Assembly (NCBI GenBank): GCA_004195035.1
Contig: SGBD01000001.1
Coordinates: 310,001 to 374,000, forward strand
DNA: 64,000 nt
Direction: 5' to 3'
Origin: Candidatus Acidulodesulfobacterium ferriphilum
GTDB lineage: Bacteria; SZUA-79; Acidulodesulfobacterales; Acidulodesulfobacteraceae
Positions within the stretch are counted from its first letter, which is position 1, and every line of letters starts with the position of its first letter. A program made the position numbers and the translations under genes. The notes beneath the pieces are model-generated. The model ran no database searches, was not told the origin of the DNA, and was given only the letters and a program-made list of their open reading frames with translations. Positions 32,410-41,584 of this stretch are shown here, piece by piece.

Positions 32410-33009
32410 TTATTTACGGGAAAAAGCATTCATCGCCTTTGTAAGCCCGTCCGATATAATAACTAACAGAATTTCATTTATGATTTTTAAAATATCCGGA
32501 ATTTTTTTAATTTCTTCTTTCGAAAAATTCGACAGGACATAATCTGCCCCGGCATCAAATTTGGTTCTGTCCGAAGAGTTAATGCCCAATTTTACGCGAA
32601 TAAAATTTTTGCTCTGAAGCGAATTTATTACCGAATTAACGCCGTTATGCGAGCCGCCGCTGCCCCCGAACTTAATTTTATAGCTTCCAAAACCAAGGTC
32701 AAGGTCGTCGTGAATTAAAATAATGTTTGAAGTGCCGCTATTATCCGATATTTTAAAAATGCCATGCTTATTTAGCGCTTCTTTTACGGCTTTTCCGCTT
32801 AAATTCATATATGTAAGCGGCTTGATTAAATAAACATTTTTATCCGATACGGTCTTATTTGAAATCAGGTAATTTTTTTTATGACTGAAAGCAGGGAAAT
32901 CGTATTCTTTAGAAAAGCTATCTAAGGCAATAAATCCAAAATTATGCCGGGAAAAAGAGTATTCCTGCCCGGGATTTCCGAGACCGAATATAAATACATC
33001 AGAGGTCAT
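32410..33009 (-). CDS. pth: Peptidyl-tRNA hydrolase
   Basis: Pth releases tRNA from stalled peptidyl-tRNA. The 199-residue product has GLGNPGQEYSFSRHNFGF, containing the catalytic His of the family motif, and LIKPLTYMNLSGKAV. The substrate-binding segment reads ILIHDDLDLGFGSYKIKFGGSGGSHNGVNSVINSL, with the expected Asp and HNG residues. Length is normal to slightly long. It lies 20 bp downstream of rplY on the minus strand and shares its transcript. ATG start. Confidence 0.96.
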   Translation of the reverse strand: MTSDVFIFGLGNPGQEYSFSRHNFGFIALDSFSKEYDFPAFSHKKNYLISNKTVSDKNVYLIKPLTYMNLSGKAVKEALNKHGIFKISDNSGTSNIILIHDDLDLGFGSYKIKFGGSGGSHNGVNSVINSLQSKNFIRVKLGINSSDRTKFDAGADYVLSNFSKEEIKKIPDILKIINEILLVIISDGLTKAMNAFSRK

Positions 33010-33029
33010 TTTTCATTGGCTATATTATA

Positions 33030-33659
33030 TTAAGCCTTTGGTTGAGTTTGCGTGGTTTGGGCAGGCGCTTCCTCCTGAACTTCGGGTTGAGCGGCTACCT
33101 CTTCTACCGCGGGTTCTGCAACCGTAACAATAGGCGCATCCTCATCAGCCATTATCTCGATACCCTCGCTTAGCTTTAAATCCTTGACATGGATAATATC
33201 CCCTATCTGAAGGGATGCCACATCAATATTTATAGTATCGATTATATCTTTAGGATAACCCTTAATTGCAATATGCCTCATAAGTGGCTCTAGAATACCT
33301 CCGAGTTTCACGCCTTCCGGCTTGCCTATAAAGTGAATAGCCGCTTCTATCTCAATCTTCTCATCCATAGATACTTCATGAAAGTCGATATGGATAATAT
33401 TATCCGTTACAGGATCCTTTTGAATCTCCTTGATCACTGCGGTTTTTCCGTTAACCTTATCTTCCTTGCTTGCCATGTTAATAAAAGATGAGATGGAATG
33501 ATTTGCAAAAGTTTTAGTAAAATCTTTGTAGTTTAATAAAATCCTTAAAGAATCTAAATTTCTTCCGTATATCACGGCAGGAATAAGTCCCTGGTTTCTC
33601 AGGGATTTAACATTGTCCTCTTTGTTTCTCGCGTTCACATTCAAATTAATTATTTCCAA
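33030..33659 (-). CDS. rplY: 50S ribosomal protein L25/general stress protein Ctc
   Basis: The 209-residue protein is the long, two-domain (Ctc/TL5) form. An N-terminal L25 fold that binds 5S rRNA has GLIPAVIYGRNLDSLRILLNYKDF. A C-terminal beta domain has FIGKPEGVKLGGILEPLMRHIAIKGYPKDI. A Gln/Glu/Pro/Ala-rich tail follows. The start is a UUG at 33659 with an excellent AAGGAGA 6 bases upstream. It lies between prs and pth, the gene order usual in deltaproteobacteria. Confidence 0.95.
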   Translation of the reverse strand: MEIINLNVNARNKEDNVKSLRNQGLIPAVIYGRNLDSLRILLNYKDFTKTFANHSISSFINMASKEDKVNGKTAVIKEIQKDPVTDNIIHIDFHEVSMDEKIEIEAAIHFIGKPEGVKLGGILEPLMRHIAIKGYPKDIIDTINIDVASLQIGDIIHVKDLKLSEGIEIMADEDAPIVTVAEPAVEEVAAQPEVQEEAPAQTTQTQPKA

Positions 33660-33704
33660 TGAATATCTCCTTTTATCTTATATTTTCGTTTTATAAAAAT
33701 TATT

Positions 33705-34652
33705 CTAAATAAAAAGCGAACTGACCGAATCCTCGTCATAAATCCTTTTAACCGCTTCAGCCAAAAGATTTGCAACACTTAAAACTTTAATTTTATTTGA
33801 TAATTCCCGCCTGTTCTTTTGGTTTATAGTATCGGTAATTATCAGTTCTTTTATCGGCGAATTATCTATTTTATTCATTGCCTCGCCCGAAAGAACGCCG
33901 TGCGTCGCCATTGCAATTATCTCGCTTGCCCCGTTCTCGGAAAGCGCAGCCGCTCCCTGAGTAATCGTGCCTGCAGTATCTATCATATCGTCCAGCATAA
34001 TGGCGGTTTTATTTTTAACATCCCCGATAACATTCATTATTTCGGCAACATTTGCCTTTACTCTTCTTTTATCGATAATAGCAAGGTTTGAGTTTAAATG
34101 CTTTGCAAATGCTCTTGCCCTTTCCACCGCCCCCGCATCTGGAGAAACCACTACCATATCGGCAGGGTCCAAATTTTTTTCGTTTATATATTTCATCAAA
34201 ACAGGAACGGCATATAAATGGTCAACCGGAATATTAAAAAAACCCTGAATCTGTCCCGCATGCAAATCCATTGATAAAACCCTGTCCGCGCCTGCGGTAG
34301 TTATAATGTCCGCCACTAACTTAGCAGTGATCGGCACTCTCGAGGCTGTCTTTCTATCCTGTCTTGCATACCCGTAATAAGGAATAACAGCTGTTACCCT
34401 TTTTGCCGATGCCCTTTTCATAGCGTCAATCATTATTAAAAGCTCCATAAGGTTTTTATCGACAGGGTTTGATGTTGATTGAACTAAAAAAACATCATAC
34501 CCGCGGACATTTTCGCTTATGTTTATAAATGTTTCACCGTCGCTAAAATTATAAACCTCGGCATCTCCAAGAGATATACAAAGATATTCGGCCATTTTTT
34601 TCGCCAAATCTATATTTGAATTACCCGCGAACAGTTTTAATCTATCGAGCAT
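33705..34652 (-). CDS. prs: Ribose-phosphate pyrophosphokinase
   Basis: PRPP synthetase converts ribose-5-phosphate and ATP to PRPP for nucleotide, NAD and histidine synthesis. From the ATG at 34652 the product has 315 residues, the usual length. It has LFAGNSNIDLAKKMAEYL at the N-terminus, then YYGYARQDRKTASRVPITAKLVA, VVVSPDAGAVERAR and the PRPP-binding loop AIMLDDMIDTAGTITQGA. An in-frame ATG at 34703 would add 17 residues translated from tRNA-derived DNA and was rejected; AAAAGGAAAA precedes the chosen start. It lies downstream of tRNA-Gln and a perfect 9-bp hairpin, and upstream of rplY. Confidence 0.97.
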   Translation of the reverse strand: MLDRLKLFAGNSNIDLAKKMAEYLCISLGDAEVYNFSDGETFINISENVRGYDVFLVQSTSNPVDKNLMELLIMIDAMKRASAKRVTAVIPYYGYARQDRKTASRVPITAKLVADIITTAGADRVLSMDLHAGQIQGFFNIPVDHLYAVPVLMKYINEKNLDPADMVVVSPDAGAVERARAFAKHLNSNLAIIDKRRVKANVAEIMNVIGDVKNKTAIMLDDMIDTAGTITQGAAALSENGASEIIAMATHGVLSGEAMNKIDNSPIKELIITDTINQKNRRELSNKIKVLSVANLLAEAVKRIYDEDSVSSLFI

Positions 34653-34664
34653 AATTTTTCCTTT

Positions 34665-34823
34665 TGGCTGGGGCGGGAGGATGATTCGCATCTTTGCCGC
34701 CATAAAAGCCTTCGGCTTTTATAAGCACGCGGTCAAAGATATACTCATGATCGCCCAACCGGTAATATTGTTAATCTTACTTACTGCTTTCGTCATACAT
34801 TATGCTGGCTGGGGCGGGAGGAT
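34665..34823. repeat. 18-bp duplication of tRNA-Gln 3' end
   Basis: TGGCTGGGGCGGGAGGAT occurs exactly at 34665-34682 and at 34806-34823, the latter being the 3' end of tRNA-Gln including CCA. The two copies lie 141 bp apart, with a hairpin (34702-34722) between them. It resembles a tRNA-associated attachment-site duplication with no element left inside. Confidence 0.7.
34702..34722. terminator. Perfect 9-bp hairpin between tRNA-Gln and prs
   Basis: ATAAAAGCC, a three-base TTC loop and GGCTTTTAT form a tight stem. It sits downstream of tRNA-Gln on the minus strand, where it could terminate or process the tRNA transcript before prs. The T tract after it on the minus strand is absent, so a processing or attenuator role is equally possible. 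Confidence 0.5.
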
Positions 34824-34880
34824 TCGAACCTCCGAATGCAGGAATCAAAATCCTGTGACTTGCCGCTTGTCGACGCCCCA
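34806..34880 (-). tRNA. tRNA-Gln (anticodon TTG)
   Basis: The reverse complement gives TGGGGCG pairing CGCCCCA, D arm with CAAGCGGCAAG, anticodon loop TTTTGAT with TTG, T arm GGTTCGAATCC and encoded CCA. It reads CAA and CAG. An exact 18-bp copy of its 3' end lies 141 bp downstream. Confidence 0.95.
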
Positions 34881-34919
34881 ATTTTAAATAAAATTAAAGA
34901 GGATTTTGGGATTTTAATG

Positions 34920-35183
34920 CTAATCCTGGCTATTTATAGCGGCTTCATACGCGCTAAGCACAACCGATTCTATCATATCTCTTGTTTCATTATTTAACGG
35001 ATGAGCCGTATCTTTAAATGTTCCGTCCTTTCTTTTTTTGCTCGGCATTGCAACGAACAAACCTTCCTTGCCGTTTATTATTTTAAGGTCTCTGACAACA
35101 AAACAGTTATCAAAGGTGATAGTAACATAGGCTTTTAGTTTTTCTTCATCAACAGGAAACACATTAACTTCAGTAACTTGCAT
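34920..35183 (-). CDS. spoVG: SpoVG family RNA/DNA-binding regulator
   Basis: The 87-residue protein matches SpoVG throughout: MQVTEVNVFPVDEEKLKAYV, then TFDNCFVVRDLKIINGKEGLFVAMPSKKRKDG and DTAHPLNNETRDMI. SpoVG proteins bind nucleic acids and regulate gene expression in Gram-positives, spirochaetes and deltaproteobacteria. The start is preceded by GGAGGTTTGCT. It sits between tRNA-Gln and ispE, an arrangement consistent with the ispE-prs cluster of deltaproteobacteria. No sporulation genes are nearby, so a sporulation role should not be assumed. Confidence 0.95.
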   Translation of the reverse strand: MQVTEVNVFPVDEEKLKAYVTITFDNCFVVRDLKIINGKEGLFVAMPSKKRKDGTFKDTAHPLNNETRDMIESVVLSAYEAAINSQD

Positions 35184-35219
35184 AGCAAACCTCCAAATAA
35201 GATAAGTTGCGTAAATAAT

Positions 35220-36167
35220 TTATAAAGTTGTTGCCAAAGAACCTGATACTATCCTTCTATTAAAAGGAGCTGACTCTAAATTAGCCAGATATGCTACCGC
35301 CTTTTCTTTGCTTTTAAATGCGCCAAAAACAGTGGAACCGCTTCCCGATAAAAGGGATACTTCGGCGCCACGCCGCATCATAGAATCCTTAATTTCCTTG
35401 AGCATCGGATACTTTCTAAATATTACGGCCTCGAAATCGTTTTCAAATTTTATATTTTTAAAATCTAAGTATTGAATATTATAATAATTTAGGTTATTTG
35501 TCAATAAAAAATCGTCAAAATAATTATATGCCTCTTTTGTGCCTATTCCAAAATCAGGAATTATGATTACAATAAAGTATTTTGGCAATGCCGCCTCGGG
35601 GATTTCGTAAATATTTTCTCCAAACCCCGTTATAATTGCATCGCCCTTAGTTAAAAAAAAGGGGGCATCCGACCCCAATTCAAAGGCTAATTCTTGCAAT
35701 TCACGGAGACTAAATGCCCCCCCGAATATTTCATTTAACTTTAGTAACATCCCCGCGCCGTCGCTTGATCCGCCGCCTAATCCCGCTTTAAGAGGGATAT
35801 TCTTTTCTATTAAAACATCGATGCCTTTATCTTTAATATTTAATTTTTCAAAATAAATTTTAGCCGCTTTTATAATTATGTTGTCCAAGTTTGCAATAGA
35901 TTCTAATCCTGATTTAAAAATATCTTTCTTTAGTATTTTGCCGGAAATAACGGAAATTTCATAGCAACCATCCGTAAATTTAAAAGAAATTTTATCAAAA
36001 ATTCCAATTTTACGCATTAAAGATTGAATTTTATGAAGATTATTGGACCCCTTTTCGCCTATCTTTAATGAAAAATTAACTTTGGCGGGGGCATGATAGC
36101 AGAAACTTGTTGAATCAGGGGGGGTTAGCTTTTCGTAATCCTTAAAATAACGGTTCAGATGTTCCAT
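35220..36167 (-). CDS. ispE: 4-diphosphocytidyl-2-C-methyl-D-erythritol kinase
   Basis: IspE phosphorylates CDP-ME in the methylerythritol-phosphate pathway to isoprenoids. The GHMP kinase motifs are APAKVNFSLKI, then IPLKAGLGGGSSDGAGML (the ATP-binding glycine loop) and SLLSGSGSTVFGAF. At 315 residues it is longer than usual because about 24 residues precede the first motif. The start overlaps the end of nuoN by 13 bases, so it is translationally tied to the complex I operon. No other isp genes are visible. Confidence 0.93.
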   Translation of the reverse strand: MEHLNRYFKDYEKLTPPDSTSFCYHAPAKVNFSLKIGEKGSNNLHKIQSLMRKIGIFDKISFKFTDGCYEISVISGKILKKDIFKSGLESIANLDNIIIKAAKIYFEKLNIKDKGIDVLIEKNIPLKAGLGGGSSDGAGMLLKLNEIFGGAFSLRELQELAFELGSDAPFFLTKGDAIITGFGENIYEIPEAALPKYFIVIIIPDFGIGTKEAYNYFDDFLLTNNLNYYNIQYLDFKNIKFENDFEAVIFRKYPMLKEIKDSMMRRGAEVSLLSGSGSTVFGAFKSKEKAVAYLANLESAPFNRRIVSGSLATTL

Positions 36168-37735
36168 AACGAACTTATGGAATTATGCGCAAAATTTATA
36201 AATAATTGCGGATAAATACCCATTAGCAATGTAAAAAATAGGCAGATAAAAATTACTATCATTAATCCTTCGTTTATTTTACCGTTAACAATGCCGAAAT
36301 CGCTGGAGGGCTTACCTGTATCGGCTCCGCCGGCCATGCCGCCTCTCTGTACCCCATTTGGCGATGCAATTAATTCTTCCTTCTCAGGCATATACATCTG
36401 TACTATTATCTTTATGTAGTAAAATGCGGCAAAAGCGCTGTTAATAAAGGCTATTAAGACCAGCAGGTTATATCTTGATTTAATTGCCGCCGAAAACACG
36501 TAAAATTTTCCCATAAAGCCTGAAGTGACAGGGATTCCAGCCAAAGATAAAAGAAAAAATGTCATGGCGGCTGCAACGACAGGGTACTTATATCCGATGC
36601 CCGAATATTTCTTAATGTCTAAAGACATTAAATCAAAATTTTCAAATATAATGACAACCGCGAATGCCCCGGCTGTCATAAAAACATACGCCAATAAATA
36701 AAAAAGGGTTCCGGAATATCCGTAATATCCGCCGCCTATAATCCCCACGAGTATATAGCCTGCTTGCGCTATGGACGAATATGCCAGCAGCCTTTTAATA
36801 TTTGAGGACATAAGAGCCGCAATATTTCCAAATGACATCGAAAGTATAGCAAGCAACCATAATATATTATTAAAGTTCATTATATTAAAATTATAAATAA
36901 GGGAAAATATTCTTAAAAAAATTGCAAAAGCCGCTATTTTAACACCTGTTGCCATAAAATTAGTAACCGGCGTGGGAGCTCCGTCATAAGCATCCGGCGT
37001 CCATGCATGAAACGGAAAAAGCGACATTTTAAATGCAAGCCCCACTAAGAATAAAATCAGTCCTATAGCAAGATAAATCTTTATATTGTCAAAATTTACC
37101 AATCCTTTGCTTGCAATATTAACGATAAAAAAATGGATATTATACAAATTTAGATGGCCTGTAGCGGCATAAATAAATACTGATCCAAAAATTAAAAACG
37201 CGGATGCAAAAGTCCCGAGCACAAAATATTTTAATGCAGCTTCGGTGCTTCTTGCGTTTCCCTTTAAATAGCCTGTGAGAATATATGCGGTAATAGACAT
37301 AAATTCGATAGACAAAAACACCATAATAAGATTATTCGATGATACCAAAAGCATCATCGAGGCTACCCCGAATAAAATAAGGCTATAATATTCGGGAAGC
37401 GGTACTTCAAAATTATTTATATAATTGTTTGACATCAAGATTGTTAAAAAACCTGAAAAAAGGATGCCGATAAATAAAAATACGGAGAACCTGTTGAAAA
37501 CAATAGAGCCATAAAAACCGTCTATTGTCCTCCCTGACAACATTAAAATATAAAGCATGGAAAAACCAATGCTTATAAGGGAAAGATAATATGGATTATC
37601 ACTTTTTGAAAGTTTTTCAAAAAAAGTAAGAAAAAGAACTATAAAGGCAAAAATTATAATAATAGCCTCAGGTATTACGCTTAGCATGCCTTCTTCCAAA
37701 AAATTAATATTATATACTTGCGATACATCAAGCAT
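36155..37735 (-). CDS. nuoN: NADH-quinone oxidoreductase subunit N
   Basis: This is an antiporter-like membrane subunit of complex I, 526 residues with about 14 helices. Family motifs include IEFMSITAYILTGYLKGNARSTEAALKYFVLG and KMSLFPFHAWTPDAYDGAPTPVTNFMATGVKIAAFAI (proton-channel Lys/His region), then AGIPVTSGFMGKFYVF. A polar insertion lies near residues 455-485. nuoN overlaps nuoM by 8 bases and ispE by 13. Confidence 0.96.
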   Translation of the reverse strand: MLDVSQVYNINFLEEGMLSVIPEAIIIIFAFIVLFLTFFEKLSKSDNPYYLSLISIGFSMLYILMLSGRTIDGFYGSIVFNRFSVFLFIGILFSGFLTILMSNNYINNFEVPLPEYYSLILFGVASMMLLVSSNNLIMVFLSIEFMSITAYILTGYLKGNARSTEAALKYFVLGTFASAFLIFGSVFIYAATGHLNLYNIHFFIVNIASKGLVNFDNIKIYLAIGLILFLVGLAFKMSLFPFHAWTPDAYDGAPTPVTNFMATGVKIAAFAIFLRIFSLIYNFNIMNFNNILWLLAILSMSFGNIAALMSSNIKRLLAYSSIAQAGYILVGIIGGGYYGYSGTLFYLLAYVFMTAGAFAVVIIFENFDLMSLDIKKYSGIGYKYPVVAAAMTFFLLSLAGIPVTSGFMGKFYVFSAAIKSRYNLLVLIAFINSAFAAFYYIKIIVQMYMPEKEELIASPNGVQRGGMAGGADTGKPSSDFGIVNGKINEGLMIVIFICLFFTLLMGIYPQLFINFAHNSISSLWNI

Positions 37736-39269
37736 TGGACAACCCCATCTTTAATTTAATTAAATTGTGAATATATCCATGACGGCTTATCATGCCGAGA
37801 AAATGTACCACCGTAGGATCAATTCTTTCTAAAAACGGCGCGGGATAAAATCCTATAAGAAACATCAGCAATATTAACGGTAAAACCGTAATAATTTCCC
37901 TTAAATCCATGTCCTGAAAACTTTCTATTTGAGGGTTTGTGATGCCTTGAAACATAACCCGCTGGAACATCCATAACAGGTAAACCGCCGCAAAAATTAT
38001 TCCGCTTGTGGCAATTATCGTTAAAAGCATATAATGATTAAAAGACCCGACCAATATTAAAAATTCCCCCACAAAACCGTTTAAACCGGGTAGTCCGATG
38101 GACGCCAGAACGGAAATCATAAAAAGTGTAGTAAGTATCGGGGCTTTTTTTGCAATACCGCCAAAATCCGCAATTTGCCTCGTATGCGCCCTCTCGTAAA
38201 GCATTCCTACGAAAAGAAATAGCGCTCCGGTGGTAATCCCATGGTTTAAAAGTTGAAGGATAGAACCATCCACGCTAATTGCGGACATTGCAAATAAGCC
38301 CAGCATTATAAAACCCATATGCGAAACACTTGAAAATGCCACCAATCGCTTTAAATCCTTTTGAACTATAGAAACTAATGCCCCGTATAGAACCCCTATA
38401 ACTCCGATAATAATAACTATCGGCGCAAGCATTAAAGTTGCGCCGGGCAAAAGAGGCATCGCAAACCTGAAAAATCCATAAACCCCAAATTTTAAAAGAA
38501 CACCCGCAAGTATGACGCTGCCCGCTGTAGGGGCTTCGGTATGGGCATCCGGAAGCCATGTGTGAAATGGAAAAACCGGTATCTTAATCGCAAAACCCAA
38601 AAATAAAGCGATAAATAGCAATATTTGAAGATTAATCGGTATATGAGTATTATATAATCTCAAGATATTAAATGTAAAATTTCCCGTCTGATCGTAATGA
38701 AGTATAAAGATATAAATTAACCCGAATAACATTATAAGCGACCCCGACAATGTGTACAGGACAAATTTGACGGCCGAATACACCCTTCTGCCCGTTCCCC
38801 ACATTCCGATAATAAAATACATAGGAATCAGCATGAATTCCCAGAATAAATAAAATAAAAGAACATCTAACGACGCAAATGTTCCAATCATAAATGTTTC
38901 GAGTATCAGCATCAATATGACAAATTCCTTTACATGGTCTTTTATATATCTATAGCTTGAAATGAGGGAAACAAATGTTAAAAGGGTCGTTAATAAAATT
39001 AAGAACAGGCTTACGCCGTCTATCCCCAAAAAATATGACGCGCCGAATGTGCTTATCCAGTTTAATTTTTCGACAAATTGGAATTTATATGTATCCGGTT
39101 TAAAATAAACAAAAAGATAAACCGAAAAAATAAATTCTACAAGGGATAAAATTGAGGCAAGATTTCTTAATAATCCTTCATTTTTTTTATTAATAAACAT
39201 TAATAAAATAACCGAAGCCAATGGAAAAAAAATCAATATAGACAAAAGATATTTTATAAAGAAATCCAT
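37728..39269 (-). CDS. nuoM: NADH-quinone oxidoreductase subunit M
   Basis: The 513-residue proton-pumping subunit has about 14 helices. It shows the family motifs LFYLFWEFMLIPMYFIIGMWG, KIPVFPFHTWLPDAHTEAPTAGSVILAGVLLKFG and KRLVAFSSVSHMGF. The conserved Glu of helix V (FWEF) and the Lys of KIPVFPFH are present, so proton transfer residues are intact. It lies between nuoL (47 bp gap) and nuoN (8 bp overlap). Confidence 0.97.
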   Translation of the reverse strand: MDFFIKYLLSILIFFPLASVILLMFINKKNEGLLRNLASILSLVEFIFSVYLFVYFKPDTYKFQFVEKLNWISTFGASYFLGIDGVSLFLILLTTLLTFVSLISSYRYIKDHVKEFVILMLILETFMIGTFASLDVLLFYLFWEFMLIPMYFIIGMWGTGRRVYSAVKFVLYTLSGSLIMLFGLIYIFILHYDQTGNFTFNILRLYNTHIPINLQILLFIALFLGFAIKIPVFPFHTWLPDAHTEAPTAGSVILAGVLLKFGVYGFFRFAMPLLPGATLMLAPIVIIIGVIGVLYGALVSIVQKDLKRLVAFSSVSHMGFIMLGLFAMSAISVDGSILQLLNHGITTGALFLFVGMLYERAHTRQIADFGGIAKKAPILTTLFMISVLASIGLPGLNGFVGEFLILVGSFNHYMLLTIIATSGIIFAAVYLLWMFQRVMFQGITNPQIESFQDMDLREIITVLPLILLMFLIGFYPAPFLERIDPTVVHFLGMISRHGYIHNLIKLKMGLSNA

Positions 39270-39316
39270 ATTCGTTAACCTTCGTTAAACCGTTATTAAA
39301 TTAATATATGCTTAAA

Positions 39317-41203
39317 TCACCTGATAAAAAAATAAAAAAGCAATGCGGCAACCCCGATAGTCAGAGTTAAAATATAACTCATTAACATGCCGTTTTGGAT
39401 TCTTTTTGCTTTAACCCCAAAAAATGCAAAACCTGATGCAATACCGTTAACAGCTCCGTCAATAATTAAAACATCTACAACCTTCCATAAAAAATTGGAA
39501 AAGCTCAGGGTCGGCTTGACAATTATTGCATTATATATCTCATCGATATAAACCTTGTTATAGGACAATGCGTATATAGGCTTAAAAATATTTTTAATCT
39601 TTTCAGGGTCAATAGCCTTTTTGATATATAAAAGATAGGCTATAAATATTCCAAGAAGCCCTACCAAAACAGATATGAGGCTTAAAATGTACCACGGAGT
39701 ATTGTTGACGAATGGGGCAAAGTTATATGAGTTTTTGAAATCAACATGTAAAAAACTATAAAATACGGAATTATTAAATGGGGGGATACCCAGAAACCCG
39801 ATTATTAAGGCAAGCGATGCCAGTATTATCATGGGAATCGTCATAATTTTCGGAGATTCATGGACATGCACCTTTGGATCTAGATTAGATTCTCCAAAAA
39901 AAGCCGTGAATATTAATCTAAAAATATAAAAAGCGGTCATTAAAGCGGTAATTTCTCCAATTACCCATGCAAAATAGAAACCCTTATTGTAAACATCCGC
40001 CAATATTGCGTCTTTACTAAAAAATCCGGAAAAAGGGGGTATGCCGGAAAGGGCAAGGCCGCCGACTATGAATGTAATAGCGGTAGTTTTCATCTTTGAA
40101 TATAGCCCGCCCATCTTTCTTAAGTCTAACTCGCCTGCAAGTCCATGCATTACACTGCCCGCGGTTAAAAATAGCAGCCCTTTAAAAACCGCATGCGAGA
40201 TAAGATGAAATATTCCTGCCGTATAAGAACCAATGCCCACGGCCATGAACATATATCCCAATTGGCTTATGGTTGAATATGCTATAATCCTTTTAATATC
40301 GAACTGCGTCAAAGCTATAAATGCGGCCAAAAATGCGGTAAGCGTCCCAATCGTTAAAACAACTTCGGATGCAAATTGCGAATATGAAAAGATTACATGA
40401 AATCTTGCAATCATATAAACGCCGGCGGTAACCATGGTAGCCGCATGAATTAATGCGCTGACCGGGGTAGGTCCCTCCATCGCATCCGGCAGCCACACAT
40501 GCAGAGGGAATTGCGCCGATTTTCCAACGGCTCCCGCGAATAGCAGCAAAGCGATAATCGTAACGGTAATGGACGGAATGGACGGAATCATTTTGAATAT
40601 AGTTTCATAATTGAGGGTTCCCGTAGTGACAAATAACAAAAAAATGCCGACCGCAAACCCGAAGTCTCCCACTCTATTAACTATAAAGGCTTTTTTCCCC
40701 GCATCCGAAGCGGATTTCTTCTCGTACCAGAACCCAATCAGGATATACGAACAAAACCCGACAGCTTCCCAGAATACATATAAAAGCAACAGGTTATTGG
40801 AAATTACGAGCATTATCATGGAGAAAACAAAAAGATTTAAGAACGAAAAATATCTCGCAAAACCCTTGTCATCCTTCATATATCCTATCGAATATATATG
40901 CACGAGGGCGCTTACCCCCGTAACCATAACGAGCATCACGACGGAAAGCCTGTCTATGACCGCAGATACCCCTGCCTTAAAGTTTGCCGCATGAATCCAG
41001 GGATAAAGCGTGGTCGTAAATCCATGCGTATATGAAACGATAAAAAACAAAACGGAAGAAAGAATAAAGGATATTACTACAAAAGAACTTGCTATATAAC
41101 CGGAATACCCCTTGAAATATTTTCCAAATAATCCCCAGAGAAACCAGCCCGCAAAGGGAAATAACGGTATCAGCCATGTAATTATAAATTTTGCGTCCAT
41201 CAA
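39317..41203 (-). CDS. nuoL: NADH-quinone oxidoreductase subunit L
   Basis: The 628-residue subunit is the distal proton pump with the long lateral C-terminal helix. Motifs: LYVFWEAVGFCSYILIGFWYEKKSASDAGKKAFIVNRVGDFGFA, AQFPLHVWLPDAMEGPTPVSALIHAATMVTAGVYMIAR, KRIIAYSTISQLGYM and SGIPPFSGFFSKDAIL. The conserved Glu, Lys and His channel residues are present. The transverse helix and last membrane anchor follow, at about residues 540-628. It lies downstream of nuoK. Confidence 0.97.
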   Translation of the reverse strand: MMDAKFIITWLIPLFPFAGWFLWGLFGKYFKGYSGYIASSFVVISFILSSVLFFIVSYTHGFTTTLYPWIHAANFKAGVSAVIDRLSVVMLVMVTGVSALVHIYSIGYMKDDKGFARYFSFLNLFVFSMIMLVISNNLLLLYVFWEAVGFCSYILIGFWYEKKSASDAGKKAFIVNRVGDFGFAVGIFLLFVTTGTLNYETIFKMIPSIPSITVTIIALLLFAGAVGKSAQFPLHVWLPDAMEGPTPVSALIHAATMVTAGVYMIARFHVIFSYSQFASEVVLTIGTLTAFLAAFIALTQFDIKRIIAYSTISQLGYMFMAVGIGSYTAGIFHLISHAVFKGLLFLTAGSVMHGLAGELDLRKMGGLYSKMKTTAITFIVGGLALSGIPPFSGFFSKDAILADVYNKGFYFAWVIGEITALMTAFYIFRLIFTAFFGESNLDPKVHVHESPKIMTIPMIILASLALIIGFLGIPPFNNSVFYSFLHVDFKNSYNFAPFVNNTPWYILSLISVLVGLLGIFIAYLLYIKKAIDPEKIKNIFKPIYALSYNKVYIDEIYNAIIVKPTLSFSNFLWKVVDVLIIDGAVNGIASGFAFFGVKAKRIQNGMLMSYILTLTIGVAALLFYFFIR

Positions 41204-41243
41204 GAATACCCTTTTATACTTTTATGTTTATATTGAATGTGGC

Positions 41244-41543
41244 TTATAATTTTAATTCATTTGCCTTATCTATATCGACCGTTCCCTTTTCCCTGTAAAA
41301 CGCAACGGCAATGCCAAGGGCTATTGCGGCTTCGGCGGCGGCCACGACCATCACAAAAATAACGAAAATGTCTCCGTCTATAAGATTAAGGTAGTTTGAA
41401 ACGGCAACGAATCCCAAATTGGCGGCATTAAACATTAACTCCAAACTCATAAATATTACTATTAAGTTTTTGCGCATTAAAACGCCGAGCATCCCGATGC
41501 AAAAAATTATTCCCGCAACTATTAAATAACCGTTTATCGACAT
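41244..41543 (-). CDS. nuoK: NADH-quinone oxidoreductase subunit K
   Basis: This is a small three-helix subunit of 99 residues. It has the family core GMLGVLMRKNLIVIFMSLELMFNAANLGFVA with the conserved Glu in SLEL, and the second membrane Glu in AAAEAAIALGIAVAFYREKGTVD. It forms the proton path between the quinone site and the antiporter subunits. It lies 42 bp downstream of nuoJ and 40 bp upstream of nuoL. Confidence 0.96.
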   Translation of the reverse strand: MSINGYLIVAGIIFCIGMLGVLMRKNLIVIFMSLELMFNAANLGFVAVSNYLNLIDGDIFVIFVMVVAAAEAAIALGIAVAFYREKGTVDIDKANELKL

Positions 41544-41584
41544 TTTTATTATAAATTAAAATTATTTAAATTTAGTTAATTCAA

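Noticed and set aside
34653-34703. N-terminal extension of prs by 17 residues
   Set aside because: The extension is translated from the duplicated tRNA-Gln tail. The ATG at 34652 has a better ribosome-binding site and matches the normal PRPP synthetase N-terminus.
34681-34887. Plus-strand frame of 68 codons over tRNA-Gln
   Set aside because: Antisense to the tRNA, with GWGGRIRTSE-type peptide typical of false tRNA frames.
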